A stretch of DNA of 64,000 nucleotides from Anaerofustis butyriciformans (GCF_036289385.1 NZ_JAYFFH010000004.1:1-64000), one strand, 5' to 3'. Positions 45,747 through 54,518 are shown, counted from the first letter of the stretch. Notes: generated from the sequence alone by a model not told the origin. Translations and numbers: made by a program.

Positions 45747-46178
45747 CTATAATTTATATATAATATTTTCACATAAAATTTTAAGAAGCCTTTCTAGCTC
45801 AGATATTTCTTCATCTGATAATAAACTTTTTATATGATCTTCTATTTCATTTTTTTTCGCATACATTTTTTCTTCCGAATCTGTTACTTTTTTTGTAATA
45901 ATAATATTTCTTTTCCTTTTATCCTTTTCACTTCTTTTAATTATGATTAAATCTTTTGATTGTAGTCTTTTTAATATACCTATTACTGTTGGATGAGAGA
46001 GGTTAAAATGTTTTTCAATATCCTTTTGATATATTTCTTCATTTTTTCTTTCACATAAAAACTGTAAAACTTCCATTTGAGAAAAAGTTAAATCTAATTC
46101 TTTAAGTTCATTGTTTACATAAGATATTAGTGCGTCATTTATTCTTTTAAAATAAAATTCTAAGTTTTCTTCTTTCAT
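45747..46178 (-). CDS. MarR-family transcriptional regulator
   Basis: A 143-residue winged-helix dimer. ISQMEVLQFL-like FSQMEVLQFLCER, FNLSHPTVIGILKRLQSKDLIIIKRSEKDKRKRNI (recognition helix and wing) and the C-terminal dimer helices are all clear. It is 16 bases before ftsH and probably cotranscribed. A near-palindrome lies 21 bases upstream of the ATG, so it likely regulates itself and ftsH. Confidence 0.9.
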   Translation of the reverse strand: MKEENLEFYFKRINDALISYVNNELKELDLTFSQMEVLQFLCERKNEEIYQKDIEKHFNLSHPTVIGILKRLQSKDLIIIKRSEKDKRKRNIIITKKVTDSEEKMYAKKNEIEDHIKSLLSDEEISELERLLKILCENIIYKL

Positions 46179-46198
46179 AATCTTCCCTCTTTATATTA

Positions 46199-46212
46199 TG
46201 TATCATGCTACA
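46199..46212. promoter_or_regulatory. Candidate MarR operator
   Basis: TGTATCATGCTACA is palindromic at 12 of 14 bases and lies 21 bases upstream of the marR ATG. Confidence 0.45.
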
Positions 46213-46272
46213 CATTTTAATCTAATGTCTATATAAAGTCAATAATTCTAAAGAATTCTAATGTAATTTTAA

Positions 46273-46301
46273 TTGACAAACAAAATATAACTTAATATAA
46301 T
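46273..46301 (+). promoter_or_regulatory. Consensus promoter of the thiS operon
   Basis: TTGACA and TATAAT are separated by exactly 17 bases, with a start expected near 46308. Confidence 0.85.
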
Positions 46302-46317
46302 ATATTTAGATTGTGAT

Positions 46318-46374
46318 TACCACAAGAAGGGGTACACCACCACGGGTGTAGATTCTTCTTGTGGTATTTTTTTT
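46318..46374 (+). promoter_or_regulatory. thiS leader hairpin with T-run (attenuator-like RNA element)
   Basis: A perfect 12-bp stem (TACCACAAGAAG / CTTCTTGTGGTA) encloses an inner stem (TACACC / GGTGTA), followed by eight Ts. It sits about 10 bases after the predicted start and 18 before the thiS ATG, so it would terminate most transcripts unless an alternative structure forms. It has none of the TPP aptamer elements. I recall a computationally defined thiS-motif RNA in Bacillota; whether this belongs to it needs a covariance search. Confidence 0.65.
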
Positions 46375-46391
46375 ACGAAAAAGGAGGAAAT

Positions 46392-46586
46392 ATGATAAAG
46401 ATAAACGGTCAAGATACAAAATTCTCTGATATTTCTTTAAAAGAACTGCTGGAAAAATGCAATTTTGATAGTGAGAAAGTAGCAGTGGAACTTAATGAAG
46501 AAATAATAAGCAAAAAAGATTTTGATAAGATCAAAATAAAAGATAACGACAAAATAGAAGTAGTAAGTTTTGTAGGAGGAGGCTGA
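46392..46586 (+). CDS. thiS: Thiamine sulfur-carrier protein ThiS
   Basis: A 64-residue ubiquitin-like sulfur carrier. MIKINGQDTKFSDISLKEL is the first strand region, and it ends in FVGGG, the C-terminal Gly-Gly that is adenylated and thiocarboxylated. The start is the ATG at 46392 with AAGGAGG upstream; an upstream in-frame ATG lies inside the leader hairpin. The stop overlaps the thiF start (TGATG). Confidence 0.9.
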   Translation: MIKINGQDTKFSDISLKELLEKCNFDSEKVAVELNEEIISKKDFDKIKIKDNDKIEVVSFVGGG

Positions 46587-47227
46587 TGAATAAAGTACCT
46601 ACAAAAGAAGAAATAAACCAAATAATAGATATAAGATTTTCAAATGAAATACATGAAAAGCTAAAAAACGCAAAAGTCGCAGTGGCAGGACTTGGAGGGC
46701 TTGGTTCAAATATAGCCGTAATGCTTGCAAGAAGCGGAATTGAAAATATTCATATAGTCGATTTCGACAAAGTAGACTTAAGTAATTTAAACAGACAAAA
46801 TTATTATATAAAACACCTTGGAATGAAAAAAACAAAAGCAACAATAGATATATTAAAAGAAGTAAATCCATACTTAAATATTAAAGCTGACGATATAAAG
46901 ATAAACGAAACAAATGCAGCAGAAATATTTAAAGATGACGATATAATATGTGAAGCTTTTGACGATGCAAAAAATAAAGCTATGCTGATAACTGCTATTC
47001 TAAGTGAATATAAAGACAAAAAAATTATTTCAGGAAACGGTATGGCAGGATTTGACAGTTCAAATCTCATAAAAACAACGAAAAAAATGAAAAACTTATA
47101 TATTTGCGGTGATGAGAAAAGCGATATAAATAATGGTATGGGACTTATGGCACCAAGAGTAAACATATGTGCAGCACATCAAGCAAACATGGCAGTAAGA
47201 CTTATTTTAGGAAAAGAAGAAGTGTAA
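46586..47227 (+). CDS. thiF: ThiS adenylyltransferase ThiF
   Basis: A 213-residue short ThiF (family 2). The nucleotide-binding motif is VAVAGLGGLGSNIAVMLARSG, the acidic segment is HIVDFDKVDLSNLNRQNYY, and the C-terminal DINNGMGLMAPRVNICAAHQANMAVR matches the family. It activates the C-terminus of ThiS. Its start overlaps the thiS stop codon. Confidence 0.92.
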   Translation: MNKVPTKEEINQIIDIRFSNEIHEKLKNAKVAVAGLGGLGSNIAVMLARSGIENIHIVDFDKVDLSNLNRQNYYIKHLGMKKTKATIDILKEVNPYLNIKADDIKINETNAAEIFKDDDIICEAFDDAKNKAMLITAILSEYKDKKIISGNGMAGFDSSNLIKTTKKMKNLYICGDEKSDINNGMGLMAPRVNICAAHQANMAVRLILGKEEV

Positions 47228-47239
47228 AGGAGAAAAACA

Positions 47240-48016
47240 ATGCAAAACAAAGAAGACAAACTTATAATCGGAGGAAAAGAATTTTCTTCAAGATTTATCC
47301 TAGGTTCAGGAAAATACGACTTAAACTTAATTGATGCGGCAATTAAATACGCCGACGCACAAATAATAACCCTTGCTTTAAGAAGAGCAAACACTGTAAA
47401 AGGAGAAAATATACTTGATTTTATTCCAAAAGGAGTAACCCTTCTACCAAACACATCAGGAGCAAGAAACGCAAAAGAAGCTGTAAGAATAGCAAAGTTA
47501 GCAAGAGAACTTGGATGTGGAGACTTTATTAAAATAGAAGTTATACATGAATCAAAATATCTTTTACCTGATAATTACGAAACAATAAAAGCAACGGAAG
47601 AATTAGCAAAAGAAGGATTTATTGTAATGCCTTATATGTATCCTGACTTAAACGCAGCAAGGGATATGGTAAATGCGGGAGCAGCCTGTGTAATGCCTCT
47701 TGCTTCTCCTATCGGTTCAAACAAAGGACTTTCAACAAAAGAATTCATAAAAGTACTTATAAACGAAATAGATGTTCCCGTAATAGTTGATGCAGGTCTT
47801 GGAAGACCAAGCGAAGCCTGTGAAGTAATGGAAATGGGAGCAGATGCCGTAATGGTAAATACTGCAGTAGCAACAGCAAAAGATATTCCTCTAATGGCAA
47901 AAGCATTTAAAGATGCAATAAATGCCGGCAGAAACGCTTATCTTGCAGGTCTTGGAAGGGTTATAGAAGACGGAGCAGTTTCATCTTCTCCGCTAACAGG
48001 ATTTTTAAGAGACTAA
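47240..48016 (+). CDS. thiG: Thiazole synthase ThiG
   Basis: A 258-residue TIM barrel that condenses DXP, dehydroglycine and ThiS-thiocarboxylate into the thiazole phosphate. KLIIGGKEFSSRFILGSGKY, the Lys in FIKIEVIHE, and PVIVDAGLGRPSEACEVMEMGADAVMVNTA are characteristic. AAAGGAG precedes the ATG; it is 12 bases after thiF. Confidence 0.95.
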   Translation: MQNKEDKLIIGGKEFSSRFILGSGKYDLNLIDAAIKYADAQIITLALRRANTVKGENILDFIPKGVTLLPNTSGARNAKEAVRIAKLARELGCGDFIKIEVIHESKYLLPDNYETIKATEELAKEGFIVMPYMYPDLNAARDMVNAGAACVMPLASPIGSNKGLSTKEFIKVLINEIDVPVIVDAGLGRPSEACEVMEMGADAVMVNTAVATAKDIPLMAKAFKDAINAGRNAYLAGLGRVIEDGAVSSSPLTGFLRD

Positions 48017-48026
48017 GGAGGCAGAA

Positions 48027-49202
48027 ATGAAAAGCATCGAAGAAATGAGAAAAGTAAGTCATATGGAATATATGGAAGATATGGAACAAATACCTTCCGA
48101 CATTATGGATAAAGTAATAAACGAAATAGAAAATACAAATTTTGATATATATACAAAAGAAGACGTAATAAGAGCTTTAAACAAAGACGAAAAATCCATA
48201 GAAGACTTTAAGGCTCTATTATCTCCAGCAGCTCTTCCTTTTCTTGAAGATATAGCAAAAGCTGCTACAAAAGAAACAAGAAAACATTTTGGGAACTCAA
48301 TATATCTTTTTACTCCTCTTTATATATCAAATTACTGTGAAAACTATTGTATATACTGTGGATTTAACTGCTACAATAAAATTAAGAGAGCAAAACTTCC
48401 ATATGAAAATATTGAAAAAGAAATGGAAGCAATAAGTAAAACAGGTATAGAAGAAATACTTATACTAACAGGCGAAAGCAGAAAAATGTCTGATGTTGAA
48501 TACATAGGTAAAGCCTGCGAAATAGCAAAAAAATACTTTAAAAACGTAGGTATTGAAGTTTATCCTATGAATAGCGATGAATACAAATACTTACACGAAC
48601 ACGGTGCAGATTTTGTAACGGTATTCCAAGAAACATACAATTCAGATAAATATGAAACACTTCATTTAATGGGGCATAAAAGAATTTTCCCTTATAGATT
48701 TAATGCACAAGAAAGAGCCTTAATGGGTGGAATGAGAGGAGTTGCCTTTGCCGCACTGCTTGGTCTTGATGATTTTAGAAAAGACGCTCTTGCAACGGGA
48801 CTTCATGCATATTATCTTCAAAGAAAATATCCTCATGCAGAAATATCTTTCTCATGTCCTAGACTTAGACCTATAATAAACAACGACAAAATAAATCCAA
48901 AAGACGTACACGAACCACAATTACTTCAAGTTATGTGCGCATATAGATTATTTATGCCTTTTGCAGGGCTAACTATCTCAACAAGAGAAAGAGCAGGTTT
49001 TAGAGATAATGTTCTTGGAATGTGTGCAACAAAAATATCAGCAGGAGTAAGTACGGGAGTTGGAAGTCATACTGATGAAGTAGAAGAAGAAGGAGACGAC
49101 CAATTTGAAATCAGCGATTCTAGAACTCTTGATGAAGTTTTAGACGCAATTAAAAATAGAGGTCTTCAACCCGTAATGAATGATTATGTATACTTATCAT
49201 AA
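48027..49202 (+). CDS. thiH: Dehydroglycine synthase ThiH (radical SAM)
   Basis: A 391-residue radical SAM tyrosine lyase that makes dehydroglycine for ThiG, the anaerobic route (aerobes use ThiO). The cluster motif is NYCENYCIYCGFNC (CxxxCxxC). LTGESRKMSDVEYI, FQETYNSDKYETLH and ISFSCPRLRPI match ThiH. It is 10 bases after thiG and overlaps the start of tenI. Confidence 0.95.
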   Translation: MKSIEEMRKVSHMEYMEDMEQIPSDIMDKVINEIENTNFDIYTKEDVIRALNKDEKSIEDFKALLSPAALPFLEDIAKAATKETRKHFGNSIYLFTPLYISNYCENYCIYCGFNCYNKIKRAKLPYENIEKEMEAISKTGIEEILILTGESRKMSDVEYIGKACEIAKKYFKNVGIEVYPMNSDEYKYLHEHGADFVTVFQETYNSDKYETLHLMGHKRIFPYRFNAQERALMGGMRGVAFAALLGLDDFRKDALATGLHAYYLQRKYPHAEISFSCPRLRPIINNDKINPKDVHEPQLLQVMCAYRLFMPFAGLTISTRERAGFRDNVLGMCATKISAGVSTGVGSHTDEVEEEGDDQFEISDSRTLDEVLDAIKNRGLQPVMNDYVYLS

Positions 49203-49755
49203 TTTAATATGTATCACAAACAGACATTTATGCAATATAGATTTTTTACAAAGAATAGAACAAATATGTAAAAAAAATCCTAAAGCTATAGTTTTAAGGG
49301 AAAAAGACTTAAAAGAAGACGAATATAAAATACTTGCTATGGAAGTAATAAAAATATGTGATAAATACAGCACAGACATAATACTTCATAATTTCATTGA
49401 TACAGCAATATCCTTAAATCAAAAGAAAATACATCTTCCTCTTTGGAAAGCAAAAGAGGAAAAAGAAAAGCTTAAATATTTTGATATTATTGGAATTTCA
49501 ACACACAGCACTAAAGAAGCAATAGAAGCAAAAAAGCTTGGAGCAACATATATAACAGCAGGACATATTTTTGAAACGGACTGTAAAAAAGGTCTTAAAG
49601 GAAGAGGTCTTGACTTTTTAAAAGAAGTAACAGAATGTGTCGATATTCCGGTATATGCAATAGGCGGAATTAATAAGGAAAATATAGATACAGTTATTAA
49701 TATGGGTGCAAAAGGTGCTTGCATAATGTCAGGATTTATGAAAGGCATGTTCTAA
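49186..49755 (+). CDS. tenI: Thiazole tautomerase TenI (ThiE-like)
   Basis: A 189-residue TIM-barrel protein of the ThiE/TenI family. The segment GATYITAGHIFETDCKKGLKGRG is the TenI form (ThiE has a GPxFxTxTK-type loop here), with LREKDL and ISTHST also conserved. TenI aromatises the thiazole product of ThiG. The start is uncertain: ATGs at 49180 and 49186 both lie inside the end of thiH and neither has a strong ribosome binding site. A true ThiE, needed to join the two halves, is not in the window unless this protein also does that. Confidence 0.78.
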   Translation: MYTYHNLICITNRHLCNIDFLQRIEQICKKNPKAIVLREKDLKEDEYKILAMEVIKICDKYSTDIILHNFIDTAISLNQKKIHLPLWKAKEEKEKLKYFDIIGISTHSTKEAIEAKKLGATYITAGHIFETDCKKGLKGRGLDFLKEVTECVDIPVYAIGGINKENIDTVINMGAKGACIMSGFMKGMF

Positions 49756-49768
49756 AATATATTATAAA

Positions 49769-49796
49769 AAAACAGCTGATTATTCAGCTGTTTTTT
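49769..49796. terminator. Terminator between tenI and niaR
   Basis: AAAAAACAGCTGA and TCAGCTGTTTTTT form a stem around TTAT and serve both convergent operons. Confidence 0.9.
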
Positions 49797-50298
49797 CTAT
49801 TAGATAGTTCTTTTCTTTTAATGCATTTTCAACAAGATCCAATACTTCTTCGCTGTCACTTTCCACTGTATGATAATGATAATTTGAAGTAGTATTTTTA
49901 AGAGGCGCAGATTTACCTTTGTTTATTCCATCAATAAAGTTCATTACATCTCTTCTGGAAGAAACATCAAGCTTTGCTGTTAACTTTCCGTAAACTTTAT
50001 GATTTACAAACACATCTAAAACTCTTGCTCCAAGGTCTACAATAGTATTAAGTTCATCTATTATTTCATCATCGCTGTGATAGACCTTAAAAACTCTTTT
50101 AAAAGTGTTTCCTCCGTTTATGATATAACCCTTGTGTGTAGAAATAATATCGTTATTTTCGGCTCTAAGGAGCGCTATATCCTGAACTATAACCTGTCTG
50201 CTGACATTTAGCTTTTTTGCTAACGCACTGCCTGAAACAGGTTCCATATTATATTTAATTATATTTAAAATTTCTTTCCTTCTGGTTTTTGCATCCAT
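49780..50298 (-). CDS. niaR: NiaR-type niacin-responsive repressor
   Basis: A 172-residue repressor. An HTH_11 winged helix (VSGSALAKKLNVSRQVIVQDIALLR) is followed by a 3H domain with its three His signatures (FKVYHSDDE, VFVNHKVYG, NYHYHTVES). NiaR represses NAD synthesis and niacin uptake genes when niacin is present. It is the last gene of nadA-nadB-nadC-niaR, which fits feedback control. Confidence 0.92.
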   Translation of the reverse strand: MDAKTRRKEILNIIKYNMEPVSGSALAKKLNVSRQVIVQDIALLRAENNDIISTHKGYIINGGNTFKRVFKVYHSDDEIIDELNTIVDLGARVLDVFVNHKVYGKLTAKLDVSSRRDVMNFIDGINKGKSAPLKNTTSNYHYHTVESDSEEVLDLVENALKEKNYLIEKTAE

Positions 50299-50309
50299 TG
50301 TTTTATCCT

Positions 50310-51164
50310 TTATAAAGCTCTTAAATTTTTCATAGACAAATCAAGAATTTTTGCCGAATGAGTAAGAGCACCGCTTGAAATATAATCAACCCCAATATCA
50401 GTTAAATTTTTTATATTTTCTTTTGTTACATTTCCAGAACACTCTGTTTTGGCTTTCCCCTTACACATCTTTACAGCTTCTATCATATCATCTTTTTGCA
50501 TATTATCAAGCATTATTATATCAGCTCCTGCATCTAAGGCTTCCTTTAACATATCCAAATTTTCAACCTCAACTTCAATTTTTCTTACAAAAGGAGCATA
50601 TTCTTTTGCCATAATAACAGCTTCTTTAACTCCTCCAGCTGCTGCAATGTGATTGTCTTTTAAAAGTATACCATCTGAAAGATTGTATCTATGATTATAC
50701 CCTCCTCCGACTTTAACGGAATATTTTTCAAATATTCTCATATTCGGAGTTGTTTTTCTCGTATCTAAAAGTTTTGTTTTTGTTCCTTTTAGCATTGATG
50801 CGACTTTATTTGTATAAGTTGCAATACCGCTCATTCTTTGAAGATAATTAAGTGCTGTCCTCTCCCCTGAAAGAAGAACTCTTATATCTCCCGTAATTTT
50901 ACCTATAAGTTGTTTATTCTTTACTTCTTGTCCATCTTTTACATAAAATTCAACTTTTGTATCTTCATCTAAAAGTTCAAAAGTTCTTTTAAAAACATCA
51001 AGTCCGGCAATAATCCCATCTTCTTTACATATAAGCTCAACTTCACCTTTTTTATATTCTTTCATTACGGCATTTGTAGTTATATCTTCACTTGTTATAT
51101 CTTCTCTTAAAGCCTGCATGATGAGACTGTCCATATTTAATTTCATGCTAATTTGCTCTTTCAT
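50310..51164 (-). CDS. nadC: Nicotinate-nucleotide pyrophosphorylase
   Basis: It makes nicotinate mononucleotide from quinolinate and PRPP. ALNYLQRMSGIATYTN, KLLDTRKTTPNMR, KVGGGYNHRYNLSDGILLKDNHI and ECSGNVTKENI are the QPRTase signatures. It overlaps nadB by 17 bases; an internal ATG (51146) is an alternative start without a clearly better ribosome binding site. Confidence 0.94.
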   Translation of the reverse strand: MKEQISMKLNMDSLIMQALREDITSEDITTNAVMKEYKKGEVELICKEDGIIAGLDVFKRTFELLDEDTKVEFYVKDGQEVKNKQLIGKITGDIRVLLSGERTALNYLQRMSGIATYTNKVASMLKGTKTKLLDTRKTTPNMRIFEKYSVKVGGGYNHRYNLSDGILLKDNHIAAAGGVKEAVIMAKEYAPFVRKIEVEVENLDMLKEALDAGADIIMLDNMQKDDMIEAVKMCKGKAKTECSGNVTKENIKNLTDIGVDYISSGALTHSAKILDLSMKNLRAL

Positions 51165-52437
51165 GTTCTTTCTTGTTCCTTTCGACTTCTTTAAGTACCT
51201 TTTCTTTATATTGTTGTTTTAATGAAGTATAGTCTTTGTAATTATCTAAATTGATATTTATATCAATTTTATTTAATTTTTCATACTTTTCGGTTATTTC
51301 CTTTGCTGCTCTTTTAGCAAAAACTAAACTTTCAAGCAAGGAATTACTTGCAAGTCTGTTCTTTCCATGAACTCCGTTACAGCTTGTTTCTCCTACTGCA
51401 TATAAATGTTCCATAGAAGTTTTTGAATTATAATCCACCTTTATTCCTCCCATGAAATAATGCTGAGACGGAACAACAGGAATAGGCTCTTTTGTAACGT
51501 CATAACCTTCTTCAAGGCAATGTTTATATATATTAGGAAAATGTTTTTTTATTACCTCTTTATCTATCGGTTTCATTGATAGCCATACATAAGGCATATT
51601 ATCCTTTTTCATTTGTTTTAAAATTTCTTTTGAAAGAAGATCTCTTGGTAAAAGTTCATTTGCAAATCTTTCCATGTTTTTATTTAAAAGAATTGCCCCT
51701 TCCCCTCTTACTGATTCGGAAATCAAAAATCTTCTTCCTTTCTTCTTAGAATAAAGAGTGGTTGGATGAATTTGAATATAATCAATATTTTTAAGTTCTA
51801 TTCCCCTGTTAATTGCAATGGCTATTGCATCAGCTGTAATGTGAGGAAAATTTGTGGAGTTATCATAAAGCCCTCCAATTCCTCCACAAGCAAATACAGT
51901 ATAATCTGCATTTATAAGAAAAACTTCATTTTCTTCATTTCTTGCAACAATACCATAACATACATTATCTTTTGAAATAACATCAACCATTGTAACATGT
52001 TCCATTATTGTTATGTTTTCTCTTTTTTCTGCTTCTAAAAGCAGCTTAGATGTAATTTCTTTTCCCGTTGTGTCTTCATGAAATAATATTCTTTTGGAAG
52101 AATGAGCACCTTCTCTTGTATATATATAATTATTACCTTCTTTTGCAAAATCTACATTATATTTTTCCAAATCTTTTAATATATCAACAGAAGATCTTAT
52201 CATTATATCAACGGATTTTTTATCATTTTCATAATGTCCGGCTTTCATTGTATCTTCAAAATAATTCTCATAATCATCTTCACTTTTTAAAACACACATT
52301 CCGCCTTGAGCCAAAAATGAATCACTGTTTTTCGCTTCATCTTTAGTTATTATAATTATATTTTTTTCTTTAGGTAAATTAAGTGCGGCAAAAAGTCCTG
52401 CCGCACCTGTACCCACAATCACTATATCTGTTTTCAT
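51148..52437 (-). CDS. nadB: L-aspartate oxidase
   Basis: A flavoprotein that oxidises aspartate to iminoaspartate. The FAD motif is IVIVGTGAAGLFAALNL, DSFLAQGGMCV and KRILFHEDTTGKE follow, and HYFMGGIKVDYNSKTSMEHLYAVGETSCNGVHGKNRLASNSLLESL closes the fold. Anaerobes commonly use fumarate as acceptor with this enzyme. The ATG at 52437 is chosen for GGAAGAG upstream. Confidence 0.93.
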   Translation of the reverse strand: MKTDIVIVGTGAAGLFAALNLPKEKNIIIITKDEAKNSDSFLAQGGMCVLKSEDDYENYFEDTMKAGHYENDKKSVDIMIRSSVDILKDLEKYNVDFAKEGNNYIYTREGAHSSKRILFHEDTTGKEITSKLLLEAEKRENITIMEHVTMVDVISKDNVCYGIVARNEENEVFLINADYTVFACGGIGGLYDNSTNFPHITADAIAIAINRGIELKNIDYIQIHPTTLYSKKKGRRFLISESVRGEGAILLNKNMERFANELLPRDLLSKEILKQMKKDNMPYVWLSMKPIDKEVIKKHFPNIYKHCLEEGYDVTKEPIPVVPSQHYFMGGIKVDYNSKTSMEHLYAVGETSCNGVHGKNRLASNSLLESLVFAKRAAKEITEKYEKLNKIDININLDNYKDYTSLKQQYKEKVLKEVERNKKEHERAN

Positions 52438-52447
52438 TATCTCTTCC

Positions 52448-53359
52448 TTATTTCCCAAGTTCAAGCATTTTTTCCAAAGGTAAATATGCTTCCTTCATTA
52501 AATTTTCATCTAATACTACTTCACCACTGCCATTTTCAAGACAGTTAAGTATTTTATCAAGAGTAATTTTTTTCATATCAGGACAAATCTGTTCACATGA
52601 AATAGTATAGAATTTTTTATCTTTATTCTTTTCTTTTAATTCATATAAAACACCGGTTTCTGTTACTACAATAAATTCATTACATGAAGAATTTGTGGCA
52701 TAATCAATAATACCAGCTGTACTGCCTATGTAATCAGCAAGTTTTAATACATCTTCTGTACATTCAGGATGAACCAAAACTTCAGCATTTTCATGAAGCT
52801 CTTTTGCCTTTAATAAACTTTCTTTATCCATTTTTTTATGTATAGGACAATATCCGTCATTTAAAATAATGTTTTTATCTTTTACTTTTTCTGATACATA
52901 TCTTCCTAGATTTTCATCAGGTATAAAGAAAATATTTTTATTTGGCAAGCTTTCAACAATTTTTAATGCATTTGAAGATGTTACGCATACATCAGAGTGT
53001 GATTTTAATTTTGCACTTGAGTTTACATAACATACAACTGCCAAATCATCGTATTCCTTTTTCATTTGTTCTATTTTTTCTACACTTGCCATATGTGCCA
53101 TTGGACAATCTGCACTTTCATCAGGCATTAAAACCTTTTTATTTGGATTAAGTATCTTTGCACTCTCTCCCATAAAAGATACTCCGCAGAATACTATTAC
53201 ATCTTCTTTTATTTTTGTTGCCACTTTTGCAAGATAAAATGAATCTCCAACATAATCTGCTATTTTTTGTATTTCATCATCCACATAATAATGCGCCAAT
53301 ATAACTGCATTTTTTTCTTTTTTTAATTTCTCGATTTTACTAATAACTGTATCTCCCAT
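52448..53359 (-). CDS. nadA: Quinolinate synthase
   Basis: NadA condenses iminoaspartate with dihydroxyacetone phosphate using a [4Fe-4S] cluster. Its three cluster cysteines lie in CYVNSSAKLK, HPECTEDV and CEQICPDMKKI. VILAHYYVDDEIQKIADYVGDS opens the fold. The start is the ATG at 53359 after AAGGAG; a longer frame upstream overlaps the promoter and is not used. First gene of the operon. Confidence 0.94.
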   Translation of the reverse strand: MGDTVISKIEKLKKEKNAVILAHYYVDDEIQKIADYVGDSFYLAKVATKIKEDVIVFCGVSFMGESAKILNPNKKVLMPDESADCPMAHMASVEKIEQMKKEYDDLAVVCYVNSSAKLKSHSDVCVTSSNALKIVESLPNKNIFFIPDENLGRYVSEKVKDKNIILNDGYCPIHKKMDKESLLKAKELHENAEVLVHPECTEDVLKLADYIGSTAGIIDYATNSSCNEFIVVTETGVLYELKEKNKDKKFYTISCEQICPDMKKITLDKILNCLENGSGEVVLDENLMKEAYLPLEKMLELGK

Positions 53360-53376
53360 TTTATACTCCTTAATTG

Positions 53377-53421
53377 ACTTGTCACATATTATAGCACTAA
53401 ACTTTACATATGACAAGACAG
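53377..53421 (-). promoter_or_regulatory. Promoter of nadABC-niaR with flanking inverted repeat
   Basis: On the minus strand TTGTCA and TATAAT are 17 bases apart. CTTGTCA overlaps the -35 and its inverse TGACAAG lies just after the -10, a pair well placed to bind NiaR, whose gene is in the operon. Confidence 0.6.
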
Positions 53422-53482
53422 TTGTAAATAATATTAAAAATACTTTATTACTATTAGAAAAAAACAATTTTTATTATATAAT

Positions 53483-53529
53483 TATGGTAGACTTTTTATG
53501 TTAATATATGTTACCATAAACTAACATAA
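53483..53529 (+). promoter_or_regulatory. Interlocked inverted repeats before the metal permease gene
   Basis: TATGGTA (53483) pairs with TACCATA (53512) and TTATGTTA (53496) with TAACATAA (53522). They end about 20 bases before the ATG and surround the expected promoter, so a metal-sensing repressor site is plausible. Confidence 0.4.
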
Positions 53530-53549
53530 TACAATTTAAGGAGAGTTAC

Positions 53550-54407
53550 ATGCTATTACATTCTTTGGAACATGCTTTTACCGACAGCATTAAAATATTT
53601 CCGTTCTTACTTATTACATATATAATACTTGAATTTATTGAACATAAAACAGAAGATAAGTTTAATAAGATAATTGAAAAAGCTGGTATATTCGGTCCAA
53701 TTGTAGGGGCTGTGCTTGGAGCAATACCACAATGCGGGTTTTCAACCGCTGCATCAAATTTTTATGCAGGAAGAATAATTTCTCTTGGTACCTTAATTGC
53801 AATCTTTTTATCAACATCAGATGAAATGCTTCCTATAATGATTGCAAGTGCTGCTCCTATTTCTTTAATACTTAAGATAATTTTTTCAAAAGTAGTAATC
53901 GGAATATTTTTTGGGTTAATAATAGATATATTACTTAGAAAATCAGACATAGATCATAAAGTTAATATGGGACACAGTGATAACCATATGCATGATGATT
54001 GCAAAGAAGAAGAAAGTTTTTTGTTTTCTGCAATTAAACACACTATAAATATTTTTATTTTCATATTTATATTTACATTTGTACTAAATATTTTTATTGA
54101 ATTTATTGGAGAAGAAAATCTTTCAAACATTATTTTAAATAAACCTATAATAGGTTCATTAATTGCCGGTATTGTAGGACTTATACCTAACTGTGCAGGT
54201 TCAGTAATAATAACAAATTTATATTTAAGTGGAGGACTCGGCTTTGGAGCCATGATGTCAGGATTACTTGTAAGTGCAGGAGTTGGTCTTTTGGTTTTAT
54301 TTAAGGTTAACAAGGACAGAAAAGAAAACATTAAAATTCTTATTCTTCTCTATCTAATAGGTTCACTTTGTGGAATAATAATTGATTTATTTTCAAACTT
54401 TATATAA
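53550..54407 (+). CDS. ArsP_2-type putative heavy-metal (manganese) exporter
   Basis: A 285-residue membrane protein with about eight to ten helices in two inverted halves. The paired motifs AIPQCGFSTAAS and LIPNCAGSVIITNLYLSGGL are the family hallmark. A His/Asp-rich central loop (HKVNMGHSDNHMHDDCKEEE) is a likely metal-binding site. The family is annotated as 10-TM metal or manganese exporters. It is a single-gene unit with AAGGAG before the ATG. Confidence 0.82.
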   Translation: MLLHSLEHAFTDSIKIFPFLLITYIILEFIEHKTEDKFNKIIEKAGIFGPIVGAVLGAIPQCGFSTAASNFYAGRIISLGTLIAIFLSTSDEMLPIMIASAAPISLILKIIFSKVVIGIFFGLIIDILLRKSDIDHKVNMGHSDNHMHDDCKEEESFLFSAIKHTINIFIFIFIFTFVLNIFIEFIGEENLSNIILNKPIIGSLIAGIVGLIPNCAGSVIITNLYLSGGLGFGAMMSGLLVSAGVGLLVLFKVNKDRKENIKILILLYLIGSLCGIIIDLFSNFI

Positions 54408-54408
54408 A

Positions 54409-54438
54409 AAAAAGGTATATCAAATTGATATACCTTTT
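54409..54438 (+). terminator. Terminator of the metal permease gene
   Basis: AAAAGGTATATCAA and TTGATATACCTTTT form a 14-bp stem with T-run. Confidence 0.9.
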
Positions 54439-54518
54439 TATTTTTATAGTGTAAATATAAATTTCTGTGTTATTGCAACTTCAGTAAAAAACAAAAGAAA
54501 GAGCTAAAAGAATATATA

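Noticed and set aside
46318..46374. TPP riboswitch before thiS
   Set aside because: None of the THI-box segments (CTGAGA, ACCC, GGATAATGCC types) is present.
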